A DNA stretch of 64,000 nt, from the NCBI GenBank assembly GCA_028278205.1, contig JANQES010000039.1, positions 26,236 to 90,235 of the forward strand. Direction: 5' to 3'. A program made the position numbers and the translations under genes. The notes beneath the pieces were generated by a model, which made no database searches, was not told the origin of the DNA, and saw only the letters and a program-made list of their open reading frames with translations. Positions 7,962-17,528 of the stretch are shown piece after piece. The stretch comes from Rhodothermales bacterium (GTDB taxonomy: Bacteria; Bacteroidota; Rhodothermia; Rhodothermales; Bin80). Position 1 is the first letter of the stretch; each line of letters begins with the position of its first letter.

Positions 7962-10900
7962 TTACTTGATGAGCATCATCCGTCCCGTTTTGACCATCGT
8001 GTCGGTCGCCGTCTTGGCGATCAGACGGTAGAGGTACGTACCCGAAGCCAGGCTCGAAGCATTGACTTCGACGGTACGTGCCGCACCGGCCTCAAGCTGC
8101 TTGGCCGGCAACGTCATCACGCTACGACCCAGCATGTCGATGATCTCGACGCTGACCTCAGCCGTCTCCGGCAGGTCGAACTGGATCCGCGTAGACGGAT
8201 TGAACGGGTTCGGGTAGTTGCCATTGAGCTTGAACTCGGTCGGCACTTCGGCTGCTTCTTCTTCCGCCGTGATCAACGCCGGGAAGAAACGCTGGCCGTC
8301 GGGCGCTTCGACGCCCATGATCGTCAGCAGGCCATCCGGGCCGGCGGTGCCGGCCTTTTCGCCGCGACCCGTCAGGGTCAGCAGGAAGGCGTCATCCTGA
8401 CGCGACTGGAGTTCGAAGCGGAAGACATCGAGTTGCCGCGCGCCGTCGGCCGTCGTCAGTTCAATGTTGTACCCAGCGGGTGCAAGACTGATGTAGGCGC
8501 CAACATCGTCGAAGTCGATGTTGTTGGCCAACAGGCCGATGACCGCGTTGTTGTTAACCGGGTCAAGCAGGCGGATGTCAATCGGGCCGAGATCCACGGC
8601 GCCGTGCGCGAAGAAGAACTGCATCACCGACGGGTCGTCCGAAGCCAGACGACGGCCGCTGATCACCTCGATCTCGGTGAATACCGGCTCACCAGCCGCC
8701 GGATTCAACAGACCGTGGAGCAGGAAGTTGTAGTTCTCCTTGTTGACGACCGTGATCTGCTGCGACACGATCGGCGCGCTGTTGTCAACGGCGTCACCGA
8801 AGGTGATGTCGATCTTGTGCGTGCCACCTTGCAGCATCAAGAACGGCGTGGCCGACTGGAACGTGAAGTCGTTCCGGTAGAGGTTGTCATCGACCCAGAG
8901 GTCGAAGCCAGCCGCCGGAGCGTCAGGCACGTTGTTGATCCACTGCACGCGCGCGATACCTTCGGTGATCGGCGGCAGGTTGATCGGGTTGATCACGAAG
9001 TCCGACGCGATACCGATGATCTGGCAATCTTCAACGTCGACACCTTCCTGCGTCAGGTTCGGGACGCCGTTGATGTAGTCGTTGACGTTGAACGACGGAT
9101 CGTCCGTAACACCCCTTTCGGTGTCATAGACACCGGCCAGACGCGGATTCGTGCAATCGCAATCCCACTGGATCAGGCGCAGGCTCTTCAGATCGAAGAT
9201 GTTGGCCAGATCGTCAGCTTCGACACGGACGTTCGGGTCGAACGACGGGATGCGGTCGAACTCCAACTGCCAGAACTGCGGCCCAATCACGTCGAGCGTG
9301 AGCGTGCCACCGCCGGCGGCATCAACCACGAGACCCGCATCGGGGAATTCGCAGTCTTCCATGAGCAGATCCTGCCGGTAGTCCACCCGCGCCAGGCTCG
9401 AACGGCCCAGGTCGTCGGGGAACTGCAGCAAGAGCGGACGGAAGAAGTCTACGTCGCGTTGGCCCACCGGGCCGTCTTCGCGCTCTTCACCCGCCGAACC
9501 GACCGGGAAGAGGTAGCCGCCCGTGACGACACCACCCGTGGCGTTGCCGAACTCGACGCGGCGGTCAACTTCGCCGTTGACGTAGCTGTCGCGCGAACCG
9601 AGGTCCACGACACCTTCGCCACGCGCCGAGTTGTTGCGCCCGGCCAGGTCTTTCTCGATCCCCGGGTTGAGGATGATCCAGTCGTAGGCTTCGTCGGCGG
9701 TGTCGATGATGCCATGCTCGAGCGTGAGCGTGCCATCTTCGTTCTGCCAGGCGTTGCTCTGGAGTTCGATGCCGTCGTTGTCGGTGCTGCGCGAGGCCAT
9801 GACCACGTCGCAGAAGAAGGCATCTTCGTCCTGACGGTGCCAGACGTTCTGCTCAATGGCGCCGACGAAGAAGACGTTGCCGCGCAGGCCTTGCTGCTGG
9901 GCCAGGTAGTCTTGATCGTCGAAGCGGTCGCCGGTTCCATCGAACCAGTAGTCGCCGTTGAGGAACAGGCCGCCTTTGTCACGGCCTTCGTCGTCAAGCA
10001 CGCCGCACTCGCCACCGAGGAAGTAGCGGTTGCGATCTTCGGGACCACCGACCGAGCCGGTGCAGTCGCCGTCTTCGTTCGAGACTTCGTCTTCGGAGCA
10101 CGAGTCGGCGTCCGGGCCGACTGTGAAGTCGCCCACGACGCTGTGCTCGCCGTTGAAGTCGAGGCTAAAGAGGCCGTCGCTGGGATCAGCAGCCACTTTG
10201 CCCGCCGCTTCGCTCGTCTCAGGAGGCGTGCAGCCCAGGCAGAAGTCACCGAAGACTTCGACGTCGCCGCCGTTGGTGAAGAATTCACCGTTTTCGATGA
10301 CCATGTTGCCCGGTTCGCGCTCGAAGCCTACACGGACGGTCTGGTTGAACTCTTTCGTCGGGGCTGGCCCGATCGACGAGACGCCTGCCATCTCGAATTC
10401 GCCGTCGAACTGGTAGTAGCCACCGCCAACGTCGAGGATGTCGAGACCGTCGAGCAGGGCCACACCACCGGCATCGCTGACGGTGAGGTCGTCGTCACCG
10501 AGGTCGGCATCGATGAACGTGAAGGTGGCCGTGCCGAGCACGTCCGGGTTGTTGGCCGGCACGTCGCCGGTGCTCGTCGAGAGCACGCCGCTGGCATCGA
10601 AGGTCTTGTGGCTGTCGTTGCCACCATCGACCTCGATGGCCGGGAAGTCGAAGCGCAGACGACTCAGGCTCGTTTCGATAAACGTAGCCGTGTCGTCGCC
10701 GCCAATGAACGCCAGCACGCCGGTGTGACTATCAGCACTCTTGGCAGCGCTCATCTTCTCGGCCTCTAGAGCAGCAATGCTCACCTGTAGGGCCGCTTTG
10801 GCCTCGTCACTGCCCGTGCGCCGGAACTCGGCAAAGGCAATCGAGACTTCCTCAGCGAGCTCTTGCACACGCGCGGCGGCGCCACTCTGAGCGCACGAAA

Positions 10901-13475
10901 CGTCGTTGAGCGAGTCGCAGAGGTCAGCGTCGTTGTGGACCTCAAGAACGGTGTCGTTGTCGCTCGTAGCGTTGAGCTCAAGGCGCTGGCCTTTGATGTC
11001 GAGCGCGCCGACATTGTTGCCCAGGCCGCCCGCCGCTATCGTCGAGTCGGCACCGATGAGGAGGTTACCGTTGATCCGCGAACGGATGTCATCTTCCCGC
11101 AGCATGATGACGATTTCATCACTGCAAGCCGGGTTGATGGCTACACCGTGGATGTCAACTTCCGAAGTCTTGCGAGCAACCACGTCGGTCTCAGCCGGCG
11201 GCCAGAGCAGGCCAACCGTCCGGTCGGTGGTGCCGAAGTAGAGCAGGTCGATACCGTCGTCGCCGGCGGTGAAGTCATCGACGTGCTCACTCGGGAAGAT
11301 GATCTCGCCGCGGCTACCGATCTGTTCGGGCGCCGAAACCTCACCGTCGCCGATGGCGCCGGTGGCGAGGTTGTCGAGCCGCAGCTTCGATGAACCGACG
11401 TCGAGGATACCCTGCGTCAGGGTTACTTGCGTGACGAGCGTGAAGTCTTTGCCGAGCGTGATGACGGCGTCCGGATCGGACATGAAGACTTCGAGTTCGT
11501 CGAGTTCAAGCCGATCACCGAGGCCGACCTCGCCCGATGCCGGGCCGAGGATCTCGTCGCCGGTGAAGTGCGGGATCGAACCCGTATACTTCACTTTGCG
11601 CGGCGTGTGCTCAACGTCGTCGCTGAGGTAAGCGCGATCCGAGTCGCCGGCGTCGAGCACGCCGTCGCCGTCGGCATCACGGTTGATCACCACGGTGGCG
11701 CCTTCGCCGCGCGTGGTGCCGCTGTTGGCGTCGAGCAGGCCGTTGGTGATGAAGCGGCCCGAGATGACCTCCAGCGACGTGTCGATCAGGAACGAGGCCG
11801 AAGCCAGATCGATCTCGACGTCATCGCTGCCACTGTCCTTATTGACCTGCACGCTCTGGATATCGAGCGTCGTGTTGTAGAGCAGATTCTGATCGGTGCC
11901 GCCCGTGAAGAGCACCTTGTTGCCGCGCGAGAACTGGTCGTAGTCCGCGCAGAGGTTGCCAACCGGGAAGGCGTCAGCCGGATCGCAGAGGGTAAAGATC
12001 GGCGACTCGTCAAAGGCGAAGTTGCCCTGGTACGCCACGTTGTGGAAGAAGTTGAAGCAGCCCAGGTAGATGCCTACGACACCGTCCGAGGTAAACGTCT
12101 CGACGACGGTCGAGAACGGGTTCGGATCGTCGGCAGCCACTTTGGCGGACGCTTCCGGCGGCACACCCTGGACGTCCGGATCGGCATCGCCCATGAACCA
12201 GACACCCTCGACGCAGTCCACCGTGGACGGGTCGTCGGTGTTGGTCGTGATGAGCTGCTCGCCGATTTCGACCGCCGAGAAGAAGTAGACACCGCTCTCG
12301 TTGCCGGTGAAGCCGGAGCCCGTGTCGCAGTCGCCGTCAGCCGGGAAGGTCTCTTTGCCGGGACCGTTGACCTCCAGGTTCGAAGTCATCTCGGTGAGCG
12401 ACCAGAACTCGGTGCGCGCGCCGAAGACGTCCGAATCGTTCTGGAACGTGCCGTTATGCACGGTCGCCTCGCGGACGTAGAGGTTGCCCGCGTGGTTGAA
12501 CGAGATGCCACCGGAGCCGATCTCATTGAGGTCGATACAGACACCGGCATCGGTGTCTTTGTCGAAGGCCATGTTGAGGTTGCCGTCGCCTTCGATCAGG
12601 TAGCAGTCTTCGAAATTGTTCGGCGGACCACCCAGAGCAGCCGGATCGACGGAGATGAAGAACGTGCCGTCGCCCGTGACCACGGCGCCAGCGCCAATCT
12701 CAACACCACCGTCTTCGGGGTCGTTGGTCGGCCCAATCATGTGGAGGTTGTTGTCCAACATGTCGAGCACGCCGTTGAGCACCTCTAGTCGGTTCAGGAT
12801 AAACAGGTCCGACTCGTCGTCGATCTGACACTGGTCCCTGACGGTCACCCTCCCGCCGATCTTATCGACACGCAGGTTTTCGATGGTGCCCACCTTCGGC
12901 GAAGCGCCGGGGCATCCCGCCGACGGGTCGCCGAGCTGGATGAAGTGGGATCCGGTGTTGGCCGAGAAGACCAGGAAGCCACCCGAACCTAAGACCGAAG
13001 CGCCCTGACGCAGTTCGATGCGTCCGGGCTGGCCGACGTAATCGAGTTGGACGTTGTCGAAGATGTTGATGAAGTCGTTCTGACCGATGACAACGTCACC
13101 AGCGATCTCGACGATACCATCAACGCCCGTCACCGGACCCGGAAGGGTGTAGGTGTCGAGGTTGATCGGCTCGTTGACGCGAGCCGCGCCGACGAGGTCC
13201 GCGTCGACACCCGAGAAGTTGACCGTGCCGCCGCTCTGCGGCAACAACGCCACGACATCCTCCGGGTTGGCGTTGCCGCCCCCGTCGGTGGCGTCCATAA
13301 CGGCGCCAGCCAGGTTACACGGATCGGTTGCTACGTGGCAGTCTCCGTCGGCCGTGTAGTCCTTGCCCGTAGGCGAGGCATAGTTGGCCTGTGCCCATGC
13401 ATTACCGACCGAGAAGGCGGTAAACAAGAGCAGTACTGCACCGAGACGCAGCAGTTGGGTTGTAAGTTTGTTCAT
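7962..13475 (-). CDS. Giant secreted surface protein with DUF4397-like and C-terminal sorting domains
   Basis: About 1,837 residues from the ATG at 13475. That start is preferred over an upstream in-frame ATG because the Shine-Dalgarno site overlaps the upstream codons. The signal peptide is LLLFTAFSVGNAWAQA. The first ~1,450 residues are acidic, Gly/Asp/Asn/Val-rich and weakly repetitive, consistent with a long beta-helix or beta-sandwich stalk. Around 1,500-1,720 a DUF4397-like region begins RVQWINNVPDAPAAGFDLWV. The C terminus (NYPNPFNPSTRIQFDLPE to the final MMLIK) is the FlgD-like/type IX sorting domain, implying export and surface attachment. It has its own terminator and a long 5' leader. 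Its function is unknown; adhesin or sheath protein is inference. Confidence 0.88.
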   Translation of the reverse strand: MNKLTTQLLRLGAVLLLFTAFSVGNAWAQANYASPTGKDYTADGDCHVATDPCNLAGAVMDATDGGGNANPEDVVALLPQSGGTVNFSGVDADLVGAARVNEPINLDTYTLPGPVTGVDGIVEIAGDVVIGQNDFINIFDNVQLDYVGQPGRIELRQGASVLGSGGFLVFSANTGSHFIQLGDPSAGCPGASPKVGTIENLRVDKIGGRVTVRDQCQIDDESDLFILNRLEVLNGVLDMLDNNLHMIGPTNDPEDGGVEIGAGAVVTGDGTFFISVDPAALGGPPNNFEDCYLIEGDGNLNMAFDKDTDAGVCIDLNEIGSGGISFNHAGNLYVREATVHNGTFQNDSDVFGARTEFWSLTEMTSNLEVNGPGKETFPADGDCDTGSGFTGNESGVYFFSAVEIGEQLITTNTDDPSTVDCVEGVWFMGDADPDVQGVPPEASAKVAADDPNPFSTVVETFTSDGVVGIYLGCFNFFHNVAYQGNFAFDESPIFTLCDPADAFPVGNLCADYDQFSRGNKVLFTGGTDQNLLYNTTLDIQSVQVNKDSGSDDVEIDLASASFLIDTSLEVISGRFITNGLLDANSGTTRGEGATVVINRDADGDGVLDAGDSDRAYLSDDVEHTPRKVKYTGSIPHFTGDEILGPASGEVGLGDRLELDELEVFMSDPDAVITLGKDFTLVTQVTLTQGILDVGSSKLRLDNLATGAIGDGEVSAPEQIGSRGEIIFPSEHVDDFTAGDDGIDLLYFGTTDRTVGLLWPPAETDVVARKTSEVDIHGVAINPACSDEIVIMLREDDIRSRINGNLLIGADSTIAAGGLGNNVGALDIKGQRLELNATSDNDTVLEVHNDADLCDSLNDVSCAQSGAAARVQELAEEVSIAFAEFRRTGSDEAKAALQVSIAALEAEKMSAAKSADSHTGVLAFIGGDDTATFIETSLSRLRFDFPAIEVDGGNDSHKTFDASGVLSTSTGDVPANNPDVLGTATFTFIDADLGDDDLTVSDAGGVALLDGLDILDVGGGYYQFDGEFEMAGVSSIGPAPTKEFNQTVRVGFEREPGNMVIENGEFFTNGGDVEVFGDFCLGCTPPETSEAAGKVAADPSDGLFSLDFNGEHSVVGDFTVGPDADSCSEDEVSNEDGDCTGSVGGPEDRNRYFLGGECGVLDDEGRDKGGLFLNGDYWFDGTGDRFDDQDYLAQQQGLRGNVFFVGAIEQNVWHRQDEDAFFCDVVMASRSTDNDGIELQSNAWQNEDGTLTLEHGIIDTADEAYDWIILNPGIEKDLAGRNNSARGEGVVDLGSRDSYVNGEVDRRVEFGNATGGVVTGGYLFPVGSAGEEREDGPVGQRDVDFFRPLLLQFPDDLGRSSLARVDYRQDLLMEDCEFPDAGLVVDAAGGGTLTLDVIGPQFWQLEFDRIPSFDPNVRVEADDLANIFDLKSLRLIQWDCDCTNPRLAGVYDTERGVTDDPSFNVNDYINGVPNLTQEGVDVEDCQIIGIASDFVINPINLPPITEGIARVQWINNVPDAPAAGFDLWVDDNLYRNDFTFQSATPFLMLQGGTHKIDITFGDAVDNSAPIVSQQITVVNKENYNFLLHGLLNPAAGEPVFTEIEVISGRRLASDDPSVMQFFFAHGAVDLGPIDIRLLDPVNNNAVIGLLANNIDFDDVGAYISLAPAGYNIELTTADGARQLDVFRFELQSRQDDAFLLTLTGRGEKAGTAGPDGLLTIMGVEAPDGQRFFPALITAEEEAAEVPTEFKLNGNYPNPFNPSTRIQFDLPETAEVSVEIIDMLGRSVMTLPAKQLEAGAARTVEVNASSLASGTYLYRLIAKTATDTMVKTGRMMLIK

Positions 13476-13484
13476 TGTGGAAGT

Positions 13485-13491
13485 CTCCTCC
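13485..13491 (-). promoter_or_regulatory. Shine-Dalgarno site that fixes the giant protein's start
   Basis: GGAGGAG on the minus strand lies 9 bases upstream of the ATG at 13475. The alternative ATG at 13493 would place this sequence inside the reading frame, so 13475 is the better start. Confidence 0.85.
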
Positions 13492-13720
13492 ATCTCAGTT
13501 TGTGAGGATACGGTTTTGGTTCAAGTGTGCGAGGGTGATGCCCACCCGGCGCCGAAAACCAGACGGCGTCGCGGGCAGCGTGCGTTTGGTGTGTTTCCAA
13601 GTTTTGGTGAGTGGATGGCGCGAAACACGGAAAACCCCGCCGTGATGGTGGTTTCCGGCGAGGCAGCCTTGTGTGCATTTATCCTCTACTACACAGCAAG
13701 GTCTGGGTATATGCAATCGA

Positions 13721-13741
13721 GGATACAAAAAATTTGTATCC
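13721..13741. promoter_or_regulatory. Perfect palindrome in the long leader/promoter region
   Basis: GGATACAAA and TTTGTATCC form a perfect 9-bp inverted repeat around AAA, about 245 bases upstream of the giant surface-protein start. It could be an operator or an RNA hairpin; nothing in the sequence decides which. The rest of 13,492-14,042 holds no recognised gene, only a partial GTCATCGGTCATC repeat arm near 13,988-14,010. Confidence 0.4.
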
Positions 13742-14042
13742 CGACACAGACTTCAGGACCCTACTACAACGGAAAAGCCCCTGCATCAGTATAGGGAATA
13801 CAAAAAACGATTCCCACGGTTACAACAGGGACCTTCAGAACAACAAGGCACGCCGGCACAGAAAAGCCACTACCTCCGGCGTCCAAACGCACAGGGGATG
13901 CCTCCTATATTAGCTCCCGAAACTACATGCCTACAAATCCATTGTCAAGCATTTAATGGAAAACACATTAGGCCGTTACGAATTGGTCATCCGTCATCGG
14001 TCATCGGCCAGCGGAAAATTTTATTAAGAAAGTCCCAAAAAA

Positions 14043-14828
14043 TCACCGTTCAAACCGGCTCTGACGCGCGGCCCTATACGCGCGCGCGCGTACATCATAA
14101 AGGCGTTCTTCTATCGTAAAGCCCCCGGGAGCGATTTCGACGACGTTGTAATAATTCTGGCCAAGCTGCGGTTCGCGCCACCGATTGCACGTTGCCGTAC
14201 CCGCGCTCGCGACGACAATCCGCCGCCCCGGCTCGACGGCTTCGACGCGCGAGACGTGCAGATGTCCACACAAAATTAAATCGACGCCGGCTTCGATGGC
14301 TGCCTTCAGGGCCGGGCGCGCCCGGCGGGCCACGGCGTACTTGCCCAGCGCTTCGAGCCGGGTCAGGTGATGGTGAATTACCAGAATCTTAAACGCGTCG
14401 TCGCGCTGATTCTTGAAAAAGGAGACGATACGCTCGCGGGCGCCGGCGCCAACCCACCCGCCTTTGATCGTCCAGCCGTAAGCCGAGTTGATGCCCAGCA
14501 CGGCCACGGCGTCGCTCTCGTACACCGGCGATAGATCCTCGGAAACGTACTGGCAGTACCGGCGCAAGGGCCGGAACATGCGCAAGAACGGACGATGCCA
14601 CCACGCATAGACATCGTGGTTGCCCGGCACCACGAGCACCGGCGCGGCAAAGGCGTCGAGCATCGCCACGGCTTCTTCGAACTGCCAGGGCCGCGCCCGC
14701 TGCGTCAAGTCTCCGCTGGCAATGACAAGATCGACCGCCAACGCATTGACCTCTTCCACCAACACCTCGACGATCTCAGGATAAGCAATCCGGCCAAAAT
14801 GAATGTCGGAGAGATGGGCAATTTTCAT
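14043..14828 (-). CDS. Calcineurin-like metallophosphoesterase (CpdA-type)
   Basis: 261 residues, the usual size. The dinuclear-metal motifs are all present: D8-x-H10 (LSDIHFG), GDLT at D40, GNHD at N70-H71, the HHH cluster at 152-154 and GHLH at 188-191. The order and spacing fit the class III cyclic-nucleotide phosphodiesterase (CpdA-like) family, acting in the cytoplasm on phosphodiesters. The actual substrate cannot be read from sequence; 2',3'- or 3',5'-cAMP is family-based inference. It is transcribed leftward and separated from pdhC upstream by a repeat hairpin. Confidence 0.88.
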   Translation of the reverse strand: MKIAHLSDIHFGRIAYPEIVEVLVEEVNALAVDLVIASGDLTQRARPWQFEEAVAMLDAFAAPVLVVPGNHDVYAWWHRPFLRMFRPLRRYCQYVSEDLSPVYESDAVAVLGINSAYGWTIKGGWVGAGARERIVSFFKNQRDDAFKILVIHHHLTRLEALGKYAVARRARPALKAAIEAGVDLILCGHLHVSRVEAVEPGRRIVVASAGTATCNRWREPQLGQNYYNVVEIAPGGFTIEERLYDVRARAYRAARQSRFER

Positions 14829-14830
14829 GT

Positions 14831-14992
14831 GCTCGCGGTGCTCGCGTCATGTGCCCCGCGTCATTTGCACGCGTCGCGTGCGTCAATTGCGCCTTCGGCG
14901 CGTCATTCATTGTCACGTTTCACCCAAGACAATAAATGGCAGCGAGCGATAGCGAGCGCAATGACGCAAAGCAAATGACTACGAATGACCTC
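14831..14992. repeat. Tandem repeat hairpin, CGCGTCATT family
   Basis: The left arm has GCTCGCGGTGCTCGCGTCAT and CGCGTCATTTGC-like units. The right arm carries the complements GCGAGCGATAGCGAGCGC, AATGACGC and GAATGAC. It fills the spacer between the start of the phosphoesterase gene and the pdhC stop. The same family recurs at 32,127-32,233. Confidence 0.8.
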
Positions 14993-15007
14993 CTATATAT
15001 AAGGTCA

Positions 15008-16336
15008 TCAGAGCAGCAGATTCAGCGGCTCTTCGAGATAATGCCGGAGGGTTTGGAGGAATTGCGCCCCCGTGGCGCCGTCTACGACACGGTGATCGCA
15101 CGAGAGCGTGACCTTCATCCGTTTGCCCGGCACGATCTCGCCGTCTTTGACCACGGGCACGTCGCGGATGGCCCCGATGGCGAGGATGCAGGCGTTGGGC
15201 GGGTTGATGATGGCCGTGAACTCTTCGATGCCGAACATGCCCAGGTTGCTGGTGGTGAAGGTCGAGCCGGCCATCTCGTCGGGTTGAAGTTTGCGCTCGC
15301 GTGCTCGCGCGGCCAGCGCGCGGGTCTCCGCAGCCAATTCGGCCAGCCCCTTGCGGTCGGCGTTGCGCAGCACCGGCGTCACCAATCCTTCATCGACGGC
15401 TACCGCCACGCCGATGTGTATGTAGTTGTAGCGCCGGATCTCGCCGTCGTCGGCCATGTACGAGGCGTTGACCTGCGGATGCTGCCGCAACGCCACGGCG
15501 CACGCTTTGGTGATCAGGTCGTTGTAAGAAATTTTCTGCGTGCCCTGCTCCTCGGCCTGCGCGTTGATTTTCTGACGCACGGCGATAGCCCGCTCCATCT
15601 CAAGGTCGATGGTCAGGTAGAAATGCGGCGCGGTGTATTTGCTCTCGGCCAACCGCCGGGCGATAGCTTTGCGCATCTGAGAAATCCGCACCGACTCGTA
15701 GCCTTCTTCTGCGACGACCGGCGTCGGGGCTCTGGCAGGAGCAGGCGCCGGTTTGGGCGCGCGGGCCGGAGCCGGGGCAACCGCCGGAGGCGGCGCAGGC
15801 GCCTGCGCCGGAGCGGCGGGCGCGGCCATCCCTTGCGCCAGCATAGCCTCGATGTCGCGCTTGATGATGCGTCCTTCGGGACCGCTGCCCCGCACCGTCC
15901 GCAGGTCGAGGCCGTGGTCGATAGCCAGTTTGCGTGCCAGCGGCGAAGCCTTGACGCGGCCCACAGCTTCGGTGGGGGCGCCGTCGCCGGAGGGCGCTGC
16001 TGCCGAGGGTTGGGCGGCCTCGGCAGAGGCTTCGGGCGCAAGCGAGGCGCCGTCGCCGCCCTGCCCGTACTGCGCCAGCACCGCAGCCGCATCTTCGCCC
16101 GCCTTGCCCAGCACCGCGATCAGGCCCCCGATAGGGATGGCATCACCTTCTTCGACGACTTTCTTGAGCAAGACGCCGTCGTCATAGGCTTCGACGTCCA
16201 TCGTCGCCTTGTCCGTCTCCACCTGGGCAATCACATCGCCGGCAGAGATCGCATCGCCTTCTTCGGCCATCCAGGCCACCAACACGCCCTCCTCCATCGT
16301 GTCGGTCATCTTGGGCATTTCAACCGCTATAGCCAT
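15008..16336 (-). CDS. pdhC: Pyruvate dehydrogenase E2, dihydrolipoamide acetyltransferase
   Basis: 442 residues in the classic E2 order. A single lipoyl domain (1-80) has the lipoylated lysine K43 in ETDKATMD. An Ala/Pro linker follows, then the E1/E3-binding domain near 145-185 (KASPLARKLA, GSGPEGRIIKRDIE). A second Ala/Pro-rich linker leads to the catalytic domain, ending with CDHRVVDG (H415, D419). It transfers the acetyl group from lipoyl to CoA at the core of the complex. It lies downstream of pdhA and pdhB on the same strand. The repeat arm upstream ends directly at the ATG, so no Shine-Dalgarno sequence is visible. No E3 (lpd) gene is in the window. Confidence 0.96.
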   Translation of the reverse strand: MAIAVEMPKMTDTMEEGVLVAWMAEEGDAISAGDVIAQVETDKATMDVEAYDDGVLLKKVVEEGDAIPIGGLIAVLGKAGEDAAAVLAQYGQGGDGASLAPEASAEAAQPSAAAPSGDGAPTEAVGRVKASPLARKLAIDHGLDLRTVRGSGPEGRIIKRDIEAMLAQGMAAPAAPAQAPAPPPAVAPAPARAPKPAPAPARAPTPVVAEEGYESVRISQMRKAIARRLAESKYTAPHFYLTIDLEMERAIAVRQKINAQAEEQGTQKISYNDLITKACAVALRQHPQVNASYMADDGEIRRYNYIHIGVAVAVDEGLVTPVLRNADRKGLAELAAETRALAARARERKLQPDEMAGSTFTTSNLGMFGIEEFTAIINPPNACILAIGAIRDVPVVKDGEIVPGKRMKVTLSCDHRVVDGATGAQFLQTLRHYLEEPLNLLL

Positions 16337-16450
16337 TTTAGATTTTGGATTTTGGATTGCCGATTTACTCGCGTGAGCCTTCGGTTTCGGGTTGATGAGA
16401 CTTCGGATCCGGATGCGCGTCCAAAATCCAAAATCTAAAAATCGAAAATC
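16337..16450. repeat. GATTTTGG-family hairpin between pdhB and pdhC
   Basis: The left arm (16,336-16,360, TTTTAGATTTTGGATTTTGG) touches the pdhC start codon. The right arm (about 16,420-16,450) is the complement and overlaps the pdhB stop region. Sequence between the arms is unrelated. If transcribed, the arms would sequester the pdhC initiation region. Confidence 0.85.
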
Positions 16451-17432
16451 AGTCGAGGTACATAACCTTGCGGCAGGCGCGGTAGGTGTCCTCGGCGCTG
16501 GGCATGTAGTATTCCATCAGGTTTTTGGCGTAGGGTGCCGGCACGTCTTTGGCCGTCACCCGCATGATGGGCGCGTCGAGGTCGTCGAAGCAGCGGCTCT
16601 GGATCTGGAACGCGATCTCAGACGAGACGCTGGCAAACGGATTGCTCTCATCGACGATGACGAGGCGGTTGGTCTTCTTGACCGACGCAACGACGGTGTC
16701 CCAGTCGAAAGGCCGGATCGTGCGCGGGTCGATGACCTCGGCGGCGTAGCCGTCGGCGGCGAGCATCTCGGCGGCTTCCATCGCGCGCCAGTAGCTCTTG
16801 TTGTGGCCGACGATGGTCACGGCGTCGCCTTCGCGGGCGATGCGCGCCTTGCCGATGGGGATCGTGTAATCTTCCTCGTCCGAGACCTCGCCGCGCATCC
16901 CGTACATAAATTCGCTTTCGAGAAAGATGACCGGGTCGTCGTCGCGGATGGCCGATTTGAGCAGGCCCTTGGCGTCGTCCGGGTTCGAGATCGAAATCAC
17001 CTTCAGGCCGGGGAACTGGCTGTAGATGGACTCGACCGACGTGTTGTGCGTAGCCGCAAGCTGACCGGCAGCACCGTTAGGCCCTCGGAAGACGATGGGA
17101 AACTTGAACTGGCCGCCGGACATGTACCGGATCTTCGCCGCGTTGTTGATGATCTGGTCGATAGCGACGAAAGCGAAGTTCCACGTCATGAACTCGATGA
17201 TGGGCCGCAGCCCGTTCATGGCCGCGCCGATGCCCAGGCCGGCAAACCCGTTTTCGCTGATCGGCGTGTCGATGACGCGCTTTTCGCCGAAGCGCGCGAG
17301 CATGCCTTCGCTGACTTTGTAGGCGCCGTTGTACTGCGCCACCTCCTCGCCCATCAAAAAGATGTCCTCGTCGCGGTCCATCTCTTCAACCATCGCCGCG
17401 CGGATGGCCTCGCGCAATTGAAGCTGTGCCAT
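16449..17432 (-). CDS. pdhB: Pyruvate dehydrogenase E1 component, beta subunit
   Basis: 327 residues, the normal length of the separate E1-beta subunit. Recognisable blocks are DEDIFLMGEEVAQYNGAYKV (about 20-40), RVIDTPISENGFAGLGIGAA (53-72), the cofactor and dimer region PNGAAGQLAATHN, and the C-terminal VIDPRTIRPFDWDTV and VDESNPFASVSSEIAF. With the alpha subunit it binds thiamine diphosphate and decarboxylates pyruvate, acetylating the lipoyl group of E2. It sits between pdhA and pdhC, with repeat hairpins in both spacers; the upstream one ends right at the ATG. Confidence 0.95.
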   Translation of the reverse strand: MAQLQLREAIRAAMVEEMDRDEDIFLMGEEVAQYNGAYKVSEGMLARFGEKRVIDTPISENGFAGLGIGAAMNGLRPIIEFMTWNFAFVAIDQIINNAAKIRYMSGGQFKFPIVFRGPNGAAGQLAATHNTSVESIYSQFPGLKVISISNPDDAKGLLKSAIRDDDPVIFLESEFMYGMRGEVSDEEDYTIPIGKARIAREGDAVTIVGHNKSYWRAMEAAEMLAADGYAAEVIDPRTIRPFDWDTVVASVKKTNRLVIVDESNPFASVSSEIAFQIQSRCFDDLDAPIMRVTAKDVPAPYAKNLMEYYMPSAEDTYRACRKVMYLD

Positions 17433-17526
17433 TGTCGAATGTCGAATGTTGAGTGTCGAATGAATGACGAAGGCCGACCTGACTTATTCGATATTCGTCA
17501 TTCGAAATTCGTCCTTCGTTTCGCGC
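17431..17526. repeat. TGTCGAA-family period-7 hairpin between pdhA and pdhB
   Basis: The left arm (17,431-17,470) contains TGTCGAATGTCGAATGTTGA heptamers. The right arm (17,483-17,524) contains ATTCGTCATTCGAAATTCG. The left arm abuts the pdhB start codon. Relatives occur at 30,850-30,891 and in part at 19,853-19,925 and 27,700-27,757. Confidence 0.85.
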
Positions 17527-17528
17527 CC

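Noticed and set aside
7953..10769. Very long plus-strand open frame (about 938 codons)
   Set aside because: It is antisense to the giant surface-protein gene and has Arg/Val/Asp-rich composition without domains. High GC and codon bias in the real gene explain the absence of stops.
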